Positions 17,481 to 26,896 are shown, numbered from the stretch's first letter. The stretch is DNA of 64,000 bases from UTCFX2 sp963827155 (GCA_963827155.1 CAWGZV010000002.1:1178001-1242000); one strand, 5' to 3'. Notes: a model not told the origin generated them from the letters alone. Numbers and translations: made by a program.

Positions 17481-18518
17481 CCCTCCCGCGAAGTAGCGCC
17501 GCTTGATGTCTTTCTCCGAGCCCGCTTTGAAATGGGCGGGCGCCCACTTCGTCCAGTCTTCGAACAGGTCCTGCGGCTTCCAGGTGTCGAACGCCGCCGT
17601 GCCGAATTTCTCGATATGGCGCGCAACCAATTCACGGAAGCGGTGGTGGGCGAAGATCCGCATGAACTCGCCAAAATAGATATCGGCGACGCGCTTGCTG
17701 CCCCGGATGACGAGCATGTTCTCGTCGTTCTCGTTTACACTCGGCTCGCTCCAGTTGGCGGATCCGGTTAACGTCACCGGTTTCGAGCCAAGCGGATCGA
17801 TGAGCATGAACTTGGTGTGCACCCAGTTGACGTTCACGCCGATGGCGCTGGGCTCCTTATACCAGCCGTCGACCCAGTCCACAAAGATCCGCCCGCCTAA
17901 AGCCATGCCGATGTTCGGATGGCGGCGAATCCGCTCGATCTCAGCGATGGCTGCCGCCCGGGAAGCCTGGCTGCCCCCATTGACATATTTATCCAGCAGC
18001 GCAAAGCGCAGCACGCCGTCTTTCTTATCGTAGACCGGGCGGAAGTCTTTGACGATCCCGAAGGGAAACGTTATAAAGACCGGCTTCCCCGGCGAGCTGG
18101 CGAGGGCGATCCACCAATCGAACACGCCTCGGCCGCGGTGCGGCGAAAATACCGGGGTGAGCTCGGCAGTCTCATCTGCGGGTGGGAGCGGATTGTGCGC
18201 TTCAACCCAATCCTTGAGGGTCTCAGCCTGCGGATCCGGCTCCAGGGCTTTCCAGTAGGCGAGGTATGCCTCCGCGACCTGGGGATCGTGGACAGCGTGC
18301 CCCACGTTGAGCTGGCCGAATAAAGCATTGCGGCTCAGGTTCGTGGATCCGGTCCAGACCGAAATGGGCTGCCCTTCCTTGCTGAGCACGATGAACTTGT
18401 TGTGCATCAGCTTTGCATTCGCACGCGGCAGGCACAGCGCCTCAATCCCGGCTGCGCCGATCTGGTCACTGTTCGCCTCTCCGGTTTCGTCGTCCCTGGC
18501 GTGGTAGATAATCTTCAC
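17478..18518 (-). CDS. Phospholipase-D-like protein, C-terminal part of a frameshifted gene
   Basis: 346 residues with both PLD catalytic repeats: MHNKFIVLS near 38-46 (HxK present, but Ser where the second acidic residue is usual) followed by WTGSTNLS, and VHTKFMLID further on (complete HxKx4D) followed by LTGSANWS. Such proteins hydrolyse or transfer phosphodiester bonds in lipids or nucleic acid. The frame probably does not begin at this ATG: upstream bases in this frame read KDASDRGAEV directly after ILAAL of the previous piece, so a one-base loss near 18540 splits one gene of about 550 residues. Confidence 0.8.
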   Translation of the reverse strand: MKIIYHARDDETGEANSDQIGAAGIEALCLPRANAKLMHNKFIVLSKEGQPISVWTGSTNLSRNALFGQLNVGHAVHDPQVAEAYLAYWKALEPDPQAETLKDWVEAHNPLPPADETAELTPVFSPHRGRGVFDWWIALASSPGKPVFITFPFGIVKDFRPVYDKKDGVLRFALLDKYVNGGSQASRAAAIAEIERIRRHPNIGMALGGRIFVDWVDGWYKEPSAIGVNVNWVHTKFMLIDPLGSKPVTLTGSANWSEPSVNENDENMLVIRGSKRVADIYFGEFMRIFAHHRFRELVARHIEKFGTAAFDTWKPQDLFEDWTKWAPAHFKAGSEKDIKRRYFAGG

Positions 18519-19141
18519 TTCAGCCCCACGGTCGCTCGCATCCTTAAAGCCGCCAGGATTTCAGGCCGCTTAAGCTCGTAGATCGCGGCGTGCAGGCTGT
18601 AGGTCGCATCCGCGGCTTTGGCGATGAAAGCCAGCAGCGCCGGCAGCAGATCTCGGGCAAGCCAGGCATACGCCGGAGCGCCTGCTTCGTCGAGCGTCAG
18701 CCCTGGAAAGCGCTTGGCGAAAGCCTGCGAGGCGATTGCGCCGCGGTTGAAGTGCACGTCGTGCTCAGCACCCGACAGCGGCTCAGTATCGATCGTGACG
18801 CTCGTCGCCGCTCCGTCCACCAGCGCACCCGGAGCGCCGAACAGCGGAATCACCCGGTAGCGGTAGCGGTAGCCGGGTTTGGCGGAGTAATCCGCCCATT
18901 GAAACGCCTGGAATGGGTGCTCGTGGCTGCTGGCATCTTCAATGCCGGTGGAAGGTCGGATGCTGGCAAAAGTCTTGTTGCCGCGCAGCCAGATGATTTC
19001 GTCTTCGATTAGATCGTGGCGCTGGATGGCGAAACCCATCAGCCCGTTCGCATCGGCTTCTTTCATATCGAATGCCAGGAACACAACATAAGTCCCGCTG
19101 ACAGCCCGGACGTTGACCAATCCTGAACGTTTTTTTCTCAT
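18515..19141 (-). CDS. Phospholipase-D-like protein, N-terminal part of a frameshifted gene
   Basis: About 208 residues from an ATG at 19141 preceded by AGAAGGA; a longer in-frame extension to 19288 lacks a binding site. It has a beta-rich region (LMGFAIQRHD, GYRYRYRVIPLFG) that resembles a fibronectin-type fold, then a helical segment (LLPALLAFIAKAADATYSLHAA) and ELKRPEILAAL, which normally leads into the first PLD repeat. The last residues (RMRATVGLK) are out of frame. The junction TTTAAGG near 18540 would read through if one A were added. Confidence 0.7.
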   Translation of the reverse strand: MRKKRSGLVNVRAVSGTYVVFLAFDMKEADANGLMGFAIQRHDLIEDEIIWLRGNKTFASIRPSTGIEDASSHEHPFQAFQWADYSAKPGYRYRYRVIPLFGAPGALVDGAATSVTIDTEPLSGAEHDVHFNRGAIASQAFAKRFPGLTLDEAGAPAYAWLARDLLPALLAFIAKAADATYSLHAAIYELKRPEILAALRMRATVGLK

Positions 19142-19661
19142 CGGAATCCTTCTCTTTCCAAGTTGCAGACTGGCTCCAGTCTGCACGACCAATACGGTAT
19201 CCAAACAATAAAAAGAGATTTTCTCCCCACTTATCCAGTGATCGATAATTCGATCATACGGATTTTGCCATACAAAGTCAATCGCCAATTTCCGATGCAG
19301 CTGTCCTTAGAATGGTTTGCATGCGGATCGACTCGCCCCCGCTTCTCTGGCAGGTCTACCTGCCCCTGAAATTAAAAAAGGGAGCGCTGGGTGCTTTCCT
19401 GTCACAGTCCGCGAGAAGGTGATGAACCTTTCTCCCAGAAATTATAGACTGCCCGGAACATTCCCTTATCATTGCGCGGGCTTCATTTGCACGTTACTCC
19501 CCTTCTCCTCGGGAAAGATGTCATCTCGATCGGATGACATTCATCACAAGCATTTAAGCCCTTTACGGAAATGCGCCTTTTGGCGGTTTGCATCTTTTCA
19601 TCCGGCTGTTAAGATCGACCAATTGAAATAGATCCCTTTGACTGACCCATCTGGAGGAACT
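19142..19661. other. Intergenic between divergent genes, no gene recognised
   Basis: About 520 bases between the PLD-like gene and the FixH-like gene. It should hold promoters for both, but no strong -35/-10 pair was picked out and the open frames here show no protein pattern. Confidence 0.45.
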
Positions 19662-20291
19662 ATGAGAAAGCTGCTGAAACAGACGTTTCTACGTTCATTG
19701 ATCGCATCGGTTCTCATGCTGGCAGCGCCTATTGGCGTTCTGGCAGATGGTGGGGAGAATGAAATCACCAAAATCGTCCCTGGCTACCAGATTTCGCTGG
19801 TAATTGAGAAACCCCTGGCTGTTGGGCGGAATTCAATCCATTTTCAAATAACAGACTCCCATGGTATCCCGATCTCCAATGCGGAAGTCTATGTGAGCCT
19901 TGTCGAAGAAGCCTCAGAACACACCGAATCGGAGCCTGCTGCTGTCTCGAAAGACGAAATGTCTGGCATGAGCAGTACGTCTGGACAACCCTCCTCCGCA
20001 CAGCCAGAATCGCACAACGAAATCGAGCAGGTGAGGTTTGAAGCCGTCCAAAACGGCGAATATGCGGGCGAAATTGCCTTTCATGAAGCCGGAGAATGGA
20101 TCGTTCGGGCGCACGTCGCTGTTCACGATGAATGGCTTGAAATTGACTTCCCGCTGAGCGTAGCCTCAATTCAAAGATCCATCAGCCTCCTGGCAAGTTT
20201 TTTCGCTATCAATGCGGCAATCATCGCCGCGGCGCTGGTCTTGAAGCATAAACCATTCAGGTTACATCCCATACCCGAGGTGCTACGATGA
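19662..20291 (+). CDS. Secreted, membrane-anchored FixH/YtkA-like protein
   Basis: 209 residues. The ATG at 19662 is chosen because GGAGG lies 5 bases before it; an earlier in-frame TTG lacks a site. A signal peptide (to about LADGG) is followed by an Ig-like beta domain (YQISLVIEKPLAVGRNSIHF, then SNAEVYVSLVEE), a Ser/Glu/His-rich insert, FHEAGEWIVRAHVAVHDEW and a C-terminal membrane helix. FixH/YtkA-like domains occur with copper or cytochrome oxidase assembly proteins. Its stop overlaps the start of the polyferredoxin gene by four bases (ATGA), so the two are translationally coupled and probably act together in membrane redox. Confidence 0.7.
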   Translation: MRKLLKQTFLRSLIASVLMLAAPIGVLADGGENEITKIVPGYQISLVIEKPLAVGRNSIHFQITDSHGIPISNAEVYVSLVEEASEHTESEPAAVSKDEMSGMSSTSGQPSSAQPESHNEIEQVRFEAVQNGEYAGEIAFHEAGEWIVRAHVAVHDEWLEIDFPLSVASIQRSISLLASFFAINAAIIAAALVLKHKPFRLHPIPEVLR

Positions 20292-21664
20292 CAAGCCAGA
20301 CCTTCTCTTCACCGCAAGCTAACACGAAGAACCTTCTCAAGAACAGGTGGATCCGGGCATTCTTACGCAGCCGATGGTATCCGGGGATCATCCAGTGGCC
20401 GACTCTGCTGGTGTTCATGTTCATTATGTTCGAGCTCTTGCTCGGCCCATATTCGGCGCACGATAACTTCGGCACTGCCATGACCTGGGTGCTCTGGTGG
20501 CCTATCATCCCCATCCTCTTCCTGTTTCTGGGGCGCTTCTGGTGCGCGATCTGCCCATTTGCCACCATCAACGACCTCGTTCAGAAGTTTGCCGGCAACA
20601 ATCGACCGGTGCCAAAGTTCTTGAAAAAATACGGCATCTGGATCATCGATGCGCTCTTCATCTTCATCACCTGGAGCGATCACGTGTGGGGGGTGGTTGA
20701 AAATCCAAATGGGTCAGGGGTGTTGATGCTCACGCTGGTGACAGGCGTGGTGCTTTCCGGCTCGTTCTGGGAGCGCCGCACGTTCTGTCGCTATGTTTGC
20801 TTCCTGGGCGGTCTCTCAGGCAATTATTCCCGCTCCAGCATACTTTCTTTGCGGGGAACGCCCGAGATTTGTGCGACCTGCACCGCAGCAGCCTGCTATC
20901 GCGGTACTGAAAAAGCTGCTGGCTGCCCGCTGTTTGAATTCCCTAAAACGATGACTTCGAATGCAAACTGCAATGTCTGCGCCAACTGCATCAAGAACTG
21001 CCCTAACGATTCGATCCAGCTAACCCTGCGGCTTCCAACCAAAGAGCTGTGGTTCATTCGCAAGCCCAAGATCGAGGAAGCCTTCCTTTCCGCGGTCATC
21101 ATGGGCATCGTATTTGTTCAAAATGTTACCATGCTCGAAGTGTGGAGCTCAATCCTGGCTCGATTAGAGCGCCTCACCGGCACCCAAAGCTACTACGTGA
21201 ACTTCTCGATCACTTTTCTCATTTCAATGCTCATCCCGCTCTCCTTGCTGGGGTTGGCTTCGCTGATCGCCCAAAAGTTCAACCACGATTCTTTCTTGCT
21301 TAACTTCACCCGATTTGGCTATGCAATTATCGCCCTGGATATCGCTGGTCACATCGCGCACAACCTCTTTCACCTGCTCGCCGAAGGAAAGTCAATTATA
21401 TTCACTGGAGTGGCGCTGATTGGGCAGACTGTCGGTCACGATCTCTCTCCGGCAGTGGTGGGCAACGACACGATCCAGATGCTGCAGTTTGGCTTGATCG
21501 CGCTCGGCTTTGTGGGTTCGATGTACACTGTCTACCGGATCACTCGATCGAATTATTCCAGCGATAAAACCTGGAGAACATTAATCCCTTACGGGGCATT
21601 GATGGTTTTATTGACTTTTATAAACATATGGCTGTTCATCCTTCCGATGGCGATGAGGATGTAA
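20288..21664 (+). CDS. Membrane polyferredoxin (NapH/NosR/CcoG-like 4Fe-4S protein)
   Basis: 458 residues, with membrane helices at about 32-52, 60-80, 110-130, 145-160 and, in the C-terminal half, four or five more. Conserved cysteines: FWCAICPFATINDL near 84 and RRTFCRYVCFLGGLSG near 165 (the paired CxxxCP-like membrane motif), then a soluble 4Fe-4S segment with CATCTAAACYRG and NCNVCANCIKNCPND. This is the layout of NapH/NosR-type electron carriers that move electrons from quinol to periplasmic redox partners. It is coupled to the FixH-like gene upstream. The terminal acceptor is not encoded in the window. Confidence 0.82.
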   Translation: MTSQTFSSPQANTKNLLKNRWIRAFLRSRWYPGIIQWPTLLVFMFIMFELLLGPYSAHDNFGTAMTWVLWWPIIPILFLFLGRFWCAICPFATINDLVQKFAGNNRPVPKFLKKYGIWIIDALFIFITWSDHVWGVVENPNGSGVLMLTLVTGVVLSGSFWERRTFCRYVCFLGGLSGNYSRSSILSLRGTPEICATCTAAACYRGTEKAAGCPLFEFPKTMTSNANCNVCANCIKNCPNDSIQLTLRLPTKELWFIRKPKIEEAFLSAVIMGIVFVQNVTMLEVWSSILARLERLTGTQSYYVNFSITFLISMLIPLSLLGLASLIAQKFNHDSFLLNFTRFGYAIIALDIAGHIAHNLFHLLAEGKSIIFTGVALIGQTVGHDLSPAVVGNDTIQMLQFGLIALGFVGSMYTVYRITRSNYSSDKTWRTLIPYGALMVLLTFINIWLFILPMAMRM

Positions 21665-21687
21665 TCCCCTATGCCAATCAAACCAGC

Positions 21688-22800
21688 TCATTCCGGCTCT
21701 GGCAGCCTGGCGCGGTATAAAGCGCGCTCGAAGTAGCCCCCATCCTGCGAGAGCCCATAGCAGCCTTTGGTCAGCAGCTCCTGCATCAGCGGCATCATCT
21801 GGCGGGAATAGTGGTCCATGCAGGTTGCCGGATGGATCCCGGGCCATGAATAGCAGGAGACCGTAGTCCGGCGCTGATCGGACGGAATCGAGGCCGGCAC
21901 GGTCTTATCCCAGGCTGAGTCATCCGGCTGGAAAACGTATTGGTCCAGGTCGCCCTGGGGGATCCCCTCGATCCCGCGGACCACCGGCGGCTCGCGATCC
22001 ATCAGATACGGGTCGACATCCAGGTCGACCACGATGGCATGCTCGGGAAGCCAACCCAGCCAGGCATTGGGGACGACCGGCTTGGAGGGGTCCCGGCGTT
22101 GAGTTGCATCGACCAGCAAATCGGCCTGTCGAAACAGGGCTTCCATCACCGCGGGATTTTGGGTCAGATTCCGGCCAACACACAGGGCAACCGAACCCGG
22201 GCCGCCGCTCTCGATCTGGCGGGTGTTGCGCTCGATGTTGCCGAGCTTGGTGGCGGCCTCGACAGCATGCTTCCCCACCATCCCTGTCCCCAAAATCAGG
22301 ACATTGAAAGGTCTGTCGTCCGGTCGCTTCAAGTCCGGGTATTGCTTCTCCAGCACATCAAACCCGACCTCCAGGCCGTTCCACGCCACCGCCCGCATAT
22401 TCTCAACCAGCCGCAAATTGAGGTCGTCGACGATGCTGTCCAGCGAGATGGCATTGATCCCCAGGTCGTTGAGAATTTTGACCCGCTGAGGGCGGGTATG
22501 GTAGTGGATCATCGATATCAGGCATGCGCCCTTCTTCATCAGCTCGAACTGATCATTATTCGGCGAGCGCAGCATGATGACATAGTCTTTTTGAAAGGCT
22601 TCTTTCTGCTCCACGCTGAAAACCTTAAGATTTCCCTGCCGGAAATCGTCAAAACTATAGCCCAGGCGGCTGCCGTAGCCTTCTGATAGGTAGACATTGG
22701 CAAAACGGGTCAGCATCTGGATGAAATCTGGCAAAAAAACGCGCTTCTCACCGGCTTCCTTGTGCATCCGGGGAAAACCCACCGAAATAACATGCTTCAT
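21688..22800 (-). CDS. Alanine dehydrogenase/PNT-like NAD(P)-dependent dehydrogenase, paralogue 2
   Basis: 370 residues from the ATG at 22800, chosen because the paralogue upstream starts at the same place in the alignment (MKHVISVGFPRMHKEAGEKR). The N-terminal half follows AlaDH/PNT N-domains (RMHKEAGEKRVFLPDF, GSRLGYS), the C-terminal half a Rossmann fold (FNVLILGTGMVGKHAVEAA). SLDSIVDDLNLRLVENMRAV is shared with the paralogue. Its start overlaps the paralogue's stop by four bases (ATGA), so the pair is coupled. Possible reactions include amino- or opine-acid oxidoreduction; substrate unknown. Confidence 0.7.
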   Translation of the reverse strand: MKHVISVGFPRMHKEAGEKRVFLPDFIQMLTRFANVYLSEGYGSRLGYSFDDFRQGNLKVFSVEQKEAFQKDYVIMLRSPNNDQFELMKKGACLISMIHYHTRPQRVKILNDLGINAISLDSIVDDLNLRLVENMRAVAWNGLEVGFDVLEKQYPDLKRPDDRPFNVLILGTGMVGKHAVEAATKLGNIERNTRQIESGGPGSVALCVGRNLTQNPAVMEALFRQADLLVDATQRRDPSKPVVPNAWLGWLPEHAIVVDLDVDPYLMDREPPVVRGIEGIPQGDLDQYVFQPDDSAWDKTVPASIPSDQRRTTVSCYSWPGIHPATCMDHYSRQMMPLMQELLTKGCYGLSQDGGYFERALYRARLPEPE

Positions 22801-23945
22801 GACTTCTTTCCTTTCTCTGCGCTGCGGCCCCAATGAGAGAGCATCGCCCGGCCGATCGCCCGTGAGAAAAAGCTCCCATTGGGGTCGATATTTTGGATAC
22901 CGCCCCGCTTTATGATTTCATGCAGCAGCGAAGTGAGCTGTTTGCCGTACACGTCCATGCATTTCTTGGGGTAGATCCCAGGCCAGGAATAACAGGAGAC
23001 CGCCATCCGCCTTTCCATTGTCTGAACGCATGCCGGAATCGCTTCATAGGCAGGATCATCGGGATGGAAAATGTATTGATCCAGGTTCCCTTGCGGGATC
23101 CCCTCAATCCCTTTCACCGATCGCAGCTCCGACTGGCAGTCATACGGGTCTACAGAAAGGTCTAACAGCACGGCATGCGGGCGCATCAAGCCGATCCAAT
23201 CGTTCTGAACCACCGGAGTGGTTGGATCCGGCCGCTGGGTGGCATCGACCAGGATATCGGTGTATTTCAAGATTTGCCGGGTGATCGCGGGATGGTTGGT
23301 CAGATCATAATCGATGGCGGTGACCTGGACACCGGTAGCCCCGATGCTGGCCATATGGCGCCAGGTATCCTCATTTCCATAGCGAATAGCAGCCTGGATC
23401 GCCAGCATACCCACCGCGCCGGCGCCCAGGACGGTCACCTTGACCGGCAATCGGTCCGGATCTTCGAGCCCCGGCGGAGGGTAATGGTCTTTCAATACAT
23501 TGAAAGCCACCTCAACCCCGTTCCAGGCGACAGCCCGAAGGTTCTCGATCAGGCGCCGGCCGACATCATCTTTGATGGAATCGAGGGAAATCGCTTCAAA
23601 ACCCATTTCTCTCAGCAGCTGGACGCGGCGCGGCCGCGTCGGGTAGTGCAGCATCGAAATCAGGCAGGCGCCCGGCTTCAGGGCTGCCAGGGCATCATCC
23701 CCCGGATAGCGCAGCACCAGCACAAGCTCCTGCTGGTATGATTCTGCAAGGGTCGTGAAACGAGCAGAGGGAGCAGATTCGAGGTAATCTTCCTCTGTGT
23801 ATCCCATACCGGCGCCGTAACCATGCTCGAGGAATATTTCAAATCCATAATGGGAGAGCCGCTGGACAAACTCCGGCAGGAAATCCCTTTTTTCACCCAT
23901 TTCCAGGTGCATGCGTGGAAGTCCGATGGACAGGCTCGATTTCAT
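22797..23945 (-). CDS. Alanine dehydrogenase/PNT-like NAD(P)-dependent dehydrogenase, paralogue 1
   Basis: 382 residues from the ATG at 23945 (MKSSLSIGLPRMHLEMGEKR), preferred over an in-frame codon 15 residues upstream by alignment with the downstream paralogue. It has the same two-domain order: an N-terminal AlaDH/PNT-type domain with CLISMLHYPTRPRRV, and a nucleotide-binding fold KVTVLGAGAVGMLAIQAA. Both copies share VSCYSWPGI and GIPQGNLDQY/GIPQGDLDQY. They probably arose by tandem duplication and may form a hetero-oligomer. The 51-bp repeat array begins about 120 bases upstream of the start. Confidence 0.7.
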   Translation of the reverse strand: MKSSLSIGLPRMHLEMGEKRDFLPEFVQRLSHYGFEIFLEHGYGAGMGYTEEDYLESAPSARFTTLAESYQQELVLVLRYPGDDALAALKPGACLISMLHYPTRPRRVQLLREMGFEAISLDSIKDDVGRRLIENLRAVAWNGVEVAFNVLKDHYPPPGLEDPDRLPVKVTVLGAGAVGMLAIQAAIRYGNEDTWRHMASIGATGVQVTAIDYDLTNHPAITRQILKYTDILVDATQRPDPTTPVVQNDWIGLMRPHAVLLDLSVDPYDCQSELRSVKGIEGIPQGNLDQYIFHPDDPAYEAIPACVQTMERRMAVSCYSWPGIYPKKCMDVYGKQLTSLLHEIIKRGGIQNIDPNGSFFSRAIGRAMLSHWGRSAEKGKKS

Positions 23946-24065
23946 TGGTTTAATCCAGAATTCAGGGTTAGCGGTTGGCGACCGCTGCATTCATTGTACA
24001 CCAGCAGAGGGTGAAAAACCGGCCACCACCAGCAAGCTGGAGATGATCCTGAGTCTGGAGAGCTC

Positions 24066-24799
24066 ATGTCATAACGAGATTGCTTCGCAAAGTGCGCTCG
24101 CAATGACATGGCAACTTAATGTCATTGCGAGGAGCCGTCCTTGCGACGAAGCAATGGCATGGCAACTTAATGTCATTGCGAGGAGCCGTCCTTGCGACGA
24201 AGCAATGGCATGGCATCTTAATGTCATTGCGAGGAGCCGTCCTTGCGACGAAGCAATGACATGGCAACTTCATGTCATTGCGAGGAGCCGTCCTTGCGAC
24301 GAAGCAATGGCATGGCAGCTTCATGTCATTGCGAGGAGCCGTCCTTGCGACGAAGCAATGACATGGCAACTTCATGTCATTGCGAGGAGCCGTCCTTGCG
24401 ACGAAGCAATCCCATCCCAGAGATTGCTTCACAAAGGGCGCTCGCAGTGACATGGCAACTTCATTGTCATTGCGAGGAGCCGTCCTTGCGACGAAGCAAT
24501 GGCATGGCATCTTCATGTCATTGCGAGGAGCCGTCCTTGCGACGAAGCAATCCCATCCGAGCATTGCTTCATGTCATTGAGGGCGCTCGTCAGTGACGAA
24601 GCAATGACATGCACTTAATGTCATTGCGAGGAGCCGTCCTTGCGACGAAGCAATGGCATGACATCTTCATGTCATTGCGAGGAGCCGTCCTTGCGACGAA
24701 GCAATGACATGGCAACTTAATGTCATTGCGAGGAGCCGTCCTTGCGACGAAGCAATCCCATCCCAGAGATTCCTTCGCATCGGGCGCTCGCAATGACAG
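24066..24799. repeat. Array of eleven 51-bp tandem repeats
   Basis: Eleven near-identical units begin GTCATTGCGAGGAGCCGTCC at 24121, 24172, 24223, 24274, 24325, 24376, 24466, 24517, 24620, 24671 and 24722. Spacing is exactly 51 bases within three runs. Each unit has a conserved 35-base core that begins and ends with ATTGC/GCAAT, then a 16-base linker (GGCATGGCAACTTAAT and variants). Degenerate units in inverted style (AGATTGCTTC...GCGCTCGCAATGACA) lie at both ends and between runs. Because 51 is divisible by 3, open frames pass through on both strands, but these are not genes. Confidence 0.9.
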
Positions 24800-24893
24800 C
24801 AAAGCAGGATTTGACTTTTGGAGGGAAATTGGACATAATATCCATGAGCGAAGATCGCGGAAAGGGATTCAAGTGCGATATATACGATTTCAG

Positions 24894-25758
24894 ATGCAAA
24901 AAAGATGGGCTTTCGCTTTGATCCTGTTTCCTGCACTGGCGTGCAGGGCCATGGCTCCTCCGCAGCCCACCCAGGTTGGAGCGGTTACGGTCGGCGCAAG
25001 TCAATATTTGACCAATCTCCCCTCCATATTGAACATGGCGGCGCCGGCCGCCTCTGCAGAGGCCGCCGATACCGCCGCGCCAACGATCGCCGTGTTTCCC
25101 ACCGATACCACCGTGCCGACCGAAATCCCTCGCGCCCACCAGCACGCCGATCCCCACCCTGATACCCACGTCCACTTCACCCCCGACCCCAACGATCACA
25201 CCTACGATCGCGCCTTTCCCGATTGTGTATTCCGGGAGCGGGTCGAAGGTCCTGGAAATCCATAAATGGCAGGGACCGGCAATCGCCAGGATCACCCACA
25301 CCGGGAAAAGCAATTTTAACGTGGAGAGCTTCGATGCCGCCAACCGGCACATCCAATTTCTGGTCGATGCGGTTGGAGACTACAGCGGGACGGTGCCGGT
25401 AGATTTTGACGAAACCGACACCGCCAGGATGACAATTAATGCCGACGGCACGTGGGGGATCCAAATTCTGCCGGTATTTTCGGCCCAAATTTTGGCGGTT
25501 CCCGGAAGCCTGTCAGGCAAGAATGATACCGTGCTGATCCTGGTGGGAAAAACGCCGGATAAGATCATTGTGGATGCCAGCCAGGCGGTCGGGGATTTCA
25601 GGATCCAGGTTTACGACCACGAGCCCGTTTTGGACTACCTTGAATTGGTCGTCGACAATACCGCGCCGTTCACGGGGGTATTCATCGCGCCAATCGACGC
25701 ATCCCTGCTCACCCTATCTGCCACCGGACCCTGGACGCTCGAAATCACTGCCAGATAA
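24894..25758 (+). CDS. Lipoprotein-like secreted protein with Pro/Thr linker (frameshifted)
   Basis: The ATG at 24894 opens a lipoprotein-like signal (MQKRWAFALILFPALAC, Cys17). A low-complexity Ala/Thr/Pro region follows. Near 25130 the frame must shift by one base: the next frame reads STPIPTLIPTSTSPPTPTIT, a typical Thr/Pro linker, and then a beta-rich domain (KVLEIHKWQGPAIARITHTG, GDYSGTVPVDF, TWGIQILPV) to 25758. Read as drawn, the first half ends at 25265 and the second half appears to start at an internal codon at 25225. The C-terminal region looks like a duplicated beta-sandwich. Function unknown. Confidence 0.65.
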
Positions 25759-25764
25759 ACAAAA

Positions 25765-25797
25765 AGACATCCCCGAAATAATTAATCGGGGATGTCT
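25765..25797. terminator. Terminator hairpin between convergent genes
   Basis: Perfect 12-base-pair stem (AGACATCCCCGA / TCGGGGATGTCT) with a nine-base loop. On the minus strand it is followed by TTTTTG, so it ends the holin-like gene; the stem also lies 7 bases after the lipoprotein stop. Confidence 0.85.
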
Positions 25798-25840
25798 GGC
25801 GGCTGATACGTCAATGATATGAAAAGAAACTTGAGACCGT

Positions 25841-26209
25841 CTAGACGACGATCCCGAGCATGCCGAGAAGCGCGGTAAGGAGCCAGGCAACCACGCCGAT
25901 CGCGATTGCGGCGACAATGGCTCCGGTGAAGCCTTTCACTTTCATGCCCGGAACGAAGCGGTCGCTGATCATCAAGATCACGGCAGCTACGATAATGTAA
26001 ACAATCGTGCCTAACCATCCGCCGCCAAAGGTAATGCCTAAGGCGCCGAGCAGCCACAAGACGATTGTGCCCACGACCGCGATCACCAGGGCGGCAATTA
26101 TCGCGGCACTATATGAGCTGACGGTCAGACCAAGGTTGAGCCTGCCGACGATATAAATCACGACCGCAGCTACGAGGAGCGCGATTATAAAGCTAAAAAG
26201 CCATCCCAT
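25841..26209 (-). CDS. Small membrane protein of the phage-holin-4_2-like (PF04020-type) family
   Basis: 122 residues with four membrane helices (about 3-20, 33-57, 63-80, 93-120) and the short basic loop DRFVPGMKVKGF typical of this widespread bacterial family, often named phage holin though most members are chromosomal with unknown role. GGAGG lies shortly before the ATG, and a strong terminator follows the gene. Confidence 0.75.
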   Translation of the reverse strand: MGWLFSFIIALLVAAVVIYIVGRLNLGLTVSSYSAAIIAALVIAVVGTIVLWLLGALGITFGGGWLGTIVYIIVAAVILMISDRFVPGMKVKGFTGAIVAAIAIGVVAWLLTALLGMLGIVV

Positions 26210-26524
26210 GAAAAACCTCCATATCGATTTATGATTGTTTGGGTTCGCTGAGCTGCTGTGAAAGCAGCAAGCAGCGACGATAATGAATGAAAACGAATTA
26301 GCTCGTCCTGCACGGATTTATCCGGGGCATCTCCTCCTTTCGAACACGCAATCATGCCGCGAATTGAAGACACATCCCTCATCGTCCCCATCACGAAGAG
26401 CTCTCTAACTGATGAAACCCGGTTGGATGGAAATAGTTTCGTTTTTGGATGAGAAATCCGCAAAAACCTGCCCCCCTGCTTCGCCCCAAACCCAAAGGCA
26501 AGCGATGCTAAAACCCCGAAGAAA
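26210..26524. other. Intergenic, no gene recognised
   Basis: About 315 bases between two minus-strand genes. A minus-strand open frame here shows no protein pattern and overlaps the neighbouring gene ends. Confidence 0.4.
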
Positions 26525-26896
26525 TCATCTCCCTGCAGGTTGGAAAATTTCGATTGGGTTTCCGGAAGGGTCTTCGACAAGGACTTGAAACCCTCCGGGG
26601 CCAGTGATCACCTCATTCCTGAAACCAACTCGGCCTCCTTCAAAGCCTTCACGCACGCGTGGATGTCCTTGACTTCGATCACAAGCCGGTTCCAGCCGCC
26701 GGGCTCAGGACGGCGACCATCGGGCATTGGACGGGCAGCTGAAGCAGTGGGACCGCTGACCCAGAGCGTCAGGTCCTCCAAGGACGACGACCGCGAATGC
26801 GGGACCCATGCGCTCGACGACCGAAAAACCAAGCTTCTCTGTATAGAACTGGACCGACTCATCGACATTAGCGACGATATATCGAACGATTGCCAT
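26525..26896 (-). CDS. VOC (glyoxalase/bleomycin resistance) family protein with two frameshifts
   Basis: Read across three frames this gives a normal-sized VOC protein of about 123 residues: MAIVRYIVANVDESVQFYTE and FSVVERMGPAFAVVVL; then, after a shift near 26790, LTLWVSGPTASAARPMPDGR and VIEVKDIHACVKALKEA; then, after a shift near 26645, VGFRNEVITGPGGFQVLVED to IEIFQPAGR at 26525. The usual metal ligand pattern is partly present (Glu in IEIF). Each shift is a single base. Either the gene is newly dead or the sequence has errors. Confidence 0.7.

Noticed and set aside
24121..24760. CRISPR array
   Set aside because: Spacing is regular, but the linkers between the 35-base cores are nearly identical rather than unique, and no cas gene is near.
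23911..24802. Long open frames on both strands through the 51-bp repeats
   Set aside because: The repeat length is a multiple of three, so any stop-free unit yields an open frame; the protein would be a simple 17-residue repeat, without binding site or conserved start.
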